Assembly: GCA_963761985.1 (NCBI GenBank)
Contig: CAVXIT010000012.1
Coordinates: 138,870 to 202,869, forward strand
Direction: 5' to 3'
DNA length: 64,000 nucleotides
Source of the DNA: JACCTH01 sp963761985
Lineage (GTDB): Bacteria > Actinomycetota > Acidimicrobiia > Spongiisociales > ZC4RG35
This document shows, in pieces, positions 62,948 to 64,000 of this stretch. The position numbers and the translations under genes were made by a program. Each line of letters starts with the position of its first letter. The first letter of the stretch is position 1. Below the pieces are notes generated by a model. It was not told where the DNA came from. It did not search any database and saw nothing but the letters and a program-made list of their open reading frames with translations.

Positions 62948-63687
62948 CAGCTCACCCCGGGGTAGGCCCGCGCCAACGACTGCATCTCGGCCAGCAGATG
63001 GCCCAGGTGTTCGGAATGGACTCCGCGTCTTCCCCCCCGGCGAGGAAATGGATCACCAGGGAGGAAAAGGCCTGCCTCTTCGAGTACGGGGGCGAGCCGC
63101 TCGTCAAATCCCACTCGGAGGTCTGGATCCTCGTCGAACAACTCATCGATGTAGCGCGCCATCGCGTCCAGGCCCGACTGGAGGCGACGATTGCTCTCTT
63201 CGGTGCCTTGACCCAGACGCACGGTCCATGTTGCCGAGTGTTGGAAGTGATAGCGGGCTTCGAGCAAGGCCTTGGCGGCGATGCCGGCGACTGTCTCGTC
63301 CTCGGAGCAGGAAAGCTTCTCCCAGAGCCCAACTTGATAAGAGTCAAAGAGAAGCTGGCGGGCGATCGTCTGGCCAAAGTCTCCATTCGGCTGCTCGCAC
63401 AACAAGAGGTTCGTGAACTCACGCTCGGTGCGAAACATGGCGAGATCGTCCTCGGTCCGACCCTCCCCTTCGCGATCGCCGTAATGGGTCAGTAGGGCAC
63501 GGGCCACACCGAGATGGTCCAGGGCGATGTTGGCCAAGGCAATGTCCAGCTCTAGATCCGGTGCCGCGGCAACCCACTCCGACAATCTCTGCGCCATGAT
63601 CAAGTTGTCATCCCCCAAATTGAGGATCTGATCCGCTGGTTTCGGTCTGACGTCTGACCTCTGACTTCTAACCGCTTCCCCACTCAC
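62944..63687 (-). CDS. paaC: Phenylacetyl-CoA epoxidase structural subunit PaaC
   Basis: 247 aa. Ferritin-like fold subunit that pairs with PaaA but lacks catalytic iron. Typical segments: LNLGDDNLIMAQRLSEW, DIALANIALDHLGVARAL, LLFDSYQVGLWEKL, ALLEARYHFQHSATW. GTG 63687 overlaps the paaB stop (GTGA). The first about 17 residues are not conserved and may be untranslated if a later start is used. Confidence 0.93.
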   Translation of the reverse strand: MSGEAVRSQRSDVRPKPADQILNLGDDNLIMAQRLSEWVAAAPDLELDIALANIALDHLGVARALLTHYGDREGEGRTEDDLAMFRTEREFTNLLLCEQPNGDFGQTIARQLLFDSYQVGLWEKLSCSEDETVAGIAAKALLEARYHFQHSATWTVRLGQGTEESNRRLQSGLDAMARYIDELFDEDPDLRVGFDERLAPVLEEAGLFLPGDPFPRRGGRRGVHSEHLGHLLAEMQSLARAYPGVSW

Positions 63688-64000
63688 ATTTGGCCGACTT
63701 CGTCGGGGATGTCGTAGTGGGTTGCGTGCCGGTAGGGCTTCTCGATCGCCTCGAAGAATGCTGGAACCTCATCCGGATCGGAAGCGACGATCTCGGCGGA
63801 CGCCACGACCCAGATGCTGACCCCTTCGACCCGCCGGGTATAAACATCGCGTGCCGCGAGCAAGGCCGTATCGGCGTCGGGCGCATGGAGGCTGCCGGCG
63901 TGGACATGCGCCAACCCACGCTTCTGACGGATAAAAACCTCCCAGAGCGGCCACACACTCTTGGTCTCGCTGTGACTGACCTTCGTATCCGCCTCGCCGG
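63684..64000 (-). CDS. paaB: Phenylacetyl-CoA epoxidase subunit PaaB (5' end at or beyond window edge)
   Basis: The conserved protein runs from WPLWEVFIRQKRGLAHVHAG to DIPDEVGQM, about 90 aa. GTG 63956 is an available start directly before WPLWEVF, but no ribosome-binding site precedes it. The frame stays open to the window edge (…GEADTKVSHSETKSV), so the true start may lie outside. PaaB is needed for the PaaA-PaaC complex. Upstream paaA is expected just beyond the window. Confidence 0.88.
   Translation of the reverse strand, partial: GEADTKVSHSETKSVWPLWEVFIRQKRGLAHVHAGSLHAPDADTALLAARDVYTRRVEGVSIWVVASAEIVASDPDEVPAFFEAIEKPYRHATHYDIPDEVGQM

Overview
The window is GC-rich bacterial DNA, almost all coding, with short intergenic gaps. 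The layout fits a high-GC actinobacterium, most likely an uncultured member of the class Acidimicrobiia. The reasons are Thr-rich TTTT linkers in several envelope proteins, Eis-type acetyltransferase and LCP proteins, many GTG/TTG starts, 4-nt stop/start overlaps, and many genes with a TANNNT box only 6-9 nt before the start codon (leaderless transcription). The taxonomic call is inference; there is no rRNA in the window. No tRNA, rRNA, CRISPR array or insertion sequence was recognised.

Layout. 0-2.7 kb: metY-metX (homocysteine synthesis) behind a leader with a perfect 13-bp stem. 2.7-5 kb: gcdH and two small conserved genes, one frameshifted. 5-12.6 kb: a fused E1 alpha/beta 2-oxoacid dehydrogenase, an anchored propeller-like protein, an amidase, and an arginyl-tRNA synthetase fused to a GNAT region. 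12.6-20.4 kb: a tight six-gene operon, hyuA-hyuB-glcD-glcE-glcF-membrane protein. 20.4-28 kb: Nfu-N protein, cytochrome b561, anchored proteins, Eis acetyltransferase, glutamine synthetase next to a PGM1/BesA-like ATP-grasp ligase. 27-47.6 kb: a dispersed but nearly complete purine pathway (purA, purD, purE, purB, purC, purS, purQ, purL, purF, purM), interleaved with an AlkX/YcaQ glycosylase, a CPA2 antiporter with two USP domains, a broken AbiEi/DUF559-like gene, a ROK kinase, an LCP protein, a glutamine amidotransferase-PaaI pair, an ABC exporter and an MBL-fold hydrolase. 47.7-54.7 kb: one giant secreted subtilase/adhesin carrying twelve near-identical 267-bp MBG repeats. 55-60.8 kb: class III aminotransferase, lipoprotein, GlsB-like protein and a three-gene membrane/methyltransferase operon. 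60.8-64 kb: the distal half of a phenylacetyl-CoA epoxidase operon (paaB-C-D-E) ending in a TetR regulator.

How the genes work together. Purine genes are linked by ATGA/TTGA overlaps (purA-purD, purB-antiporter, purC-S-Q-L-ABC, purF-M). purQ seems to start at CTG behind a strong Shine-Dalgarno. The purF promoter coincides with a perfect 21-bp palindrome shared with the divergent MBL gene.

Data quality. Several genes, including the essential-pathway purD and purM, read correctly only if single-base indels are assumed. At least nine lie between about 47.3 and 49.4 kb. Together with a resolved 3.2-kb perfect repeat array this looks like long-read assembly error, so frameshifts are reported as probable sequence errors unless stated otherwise.
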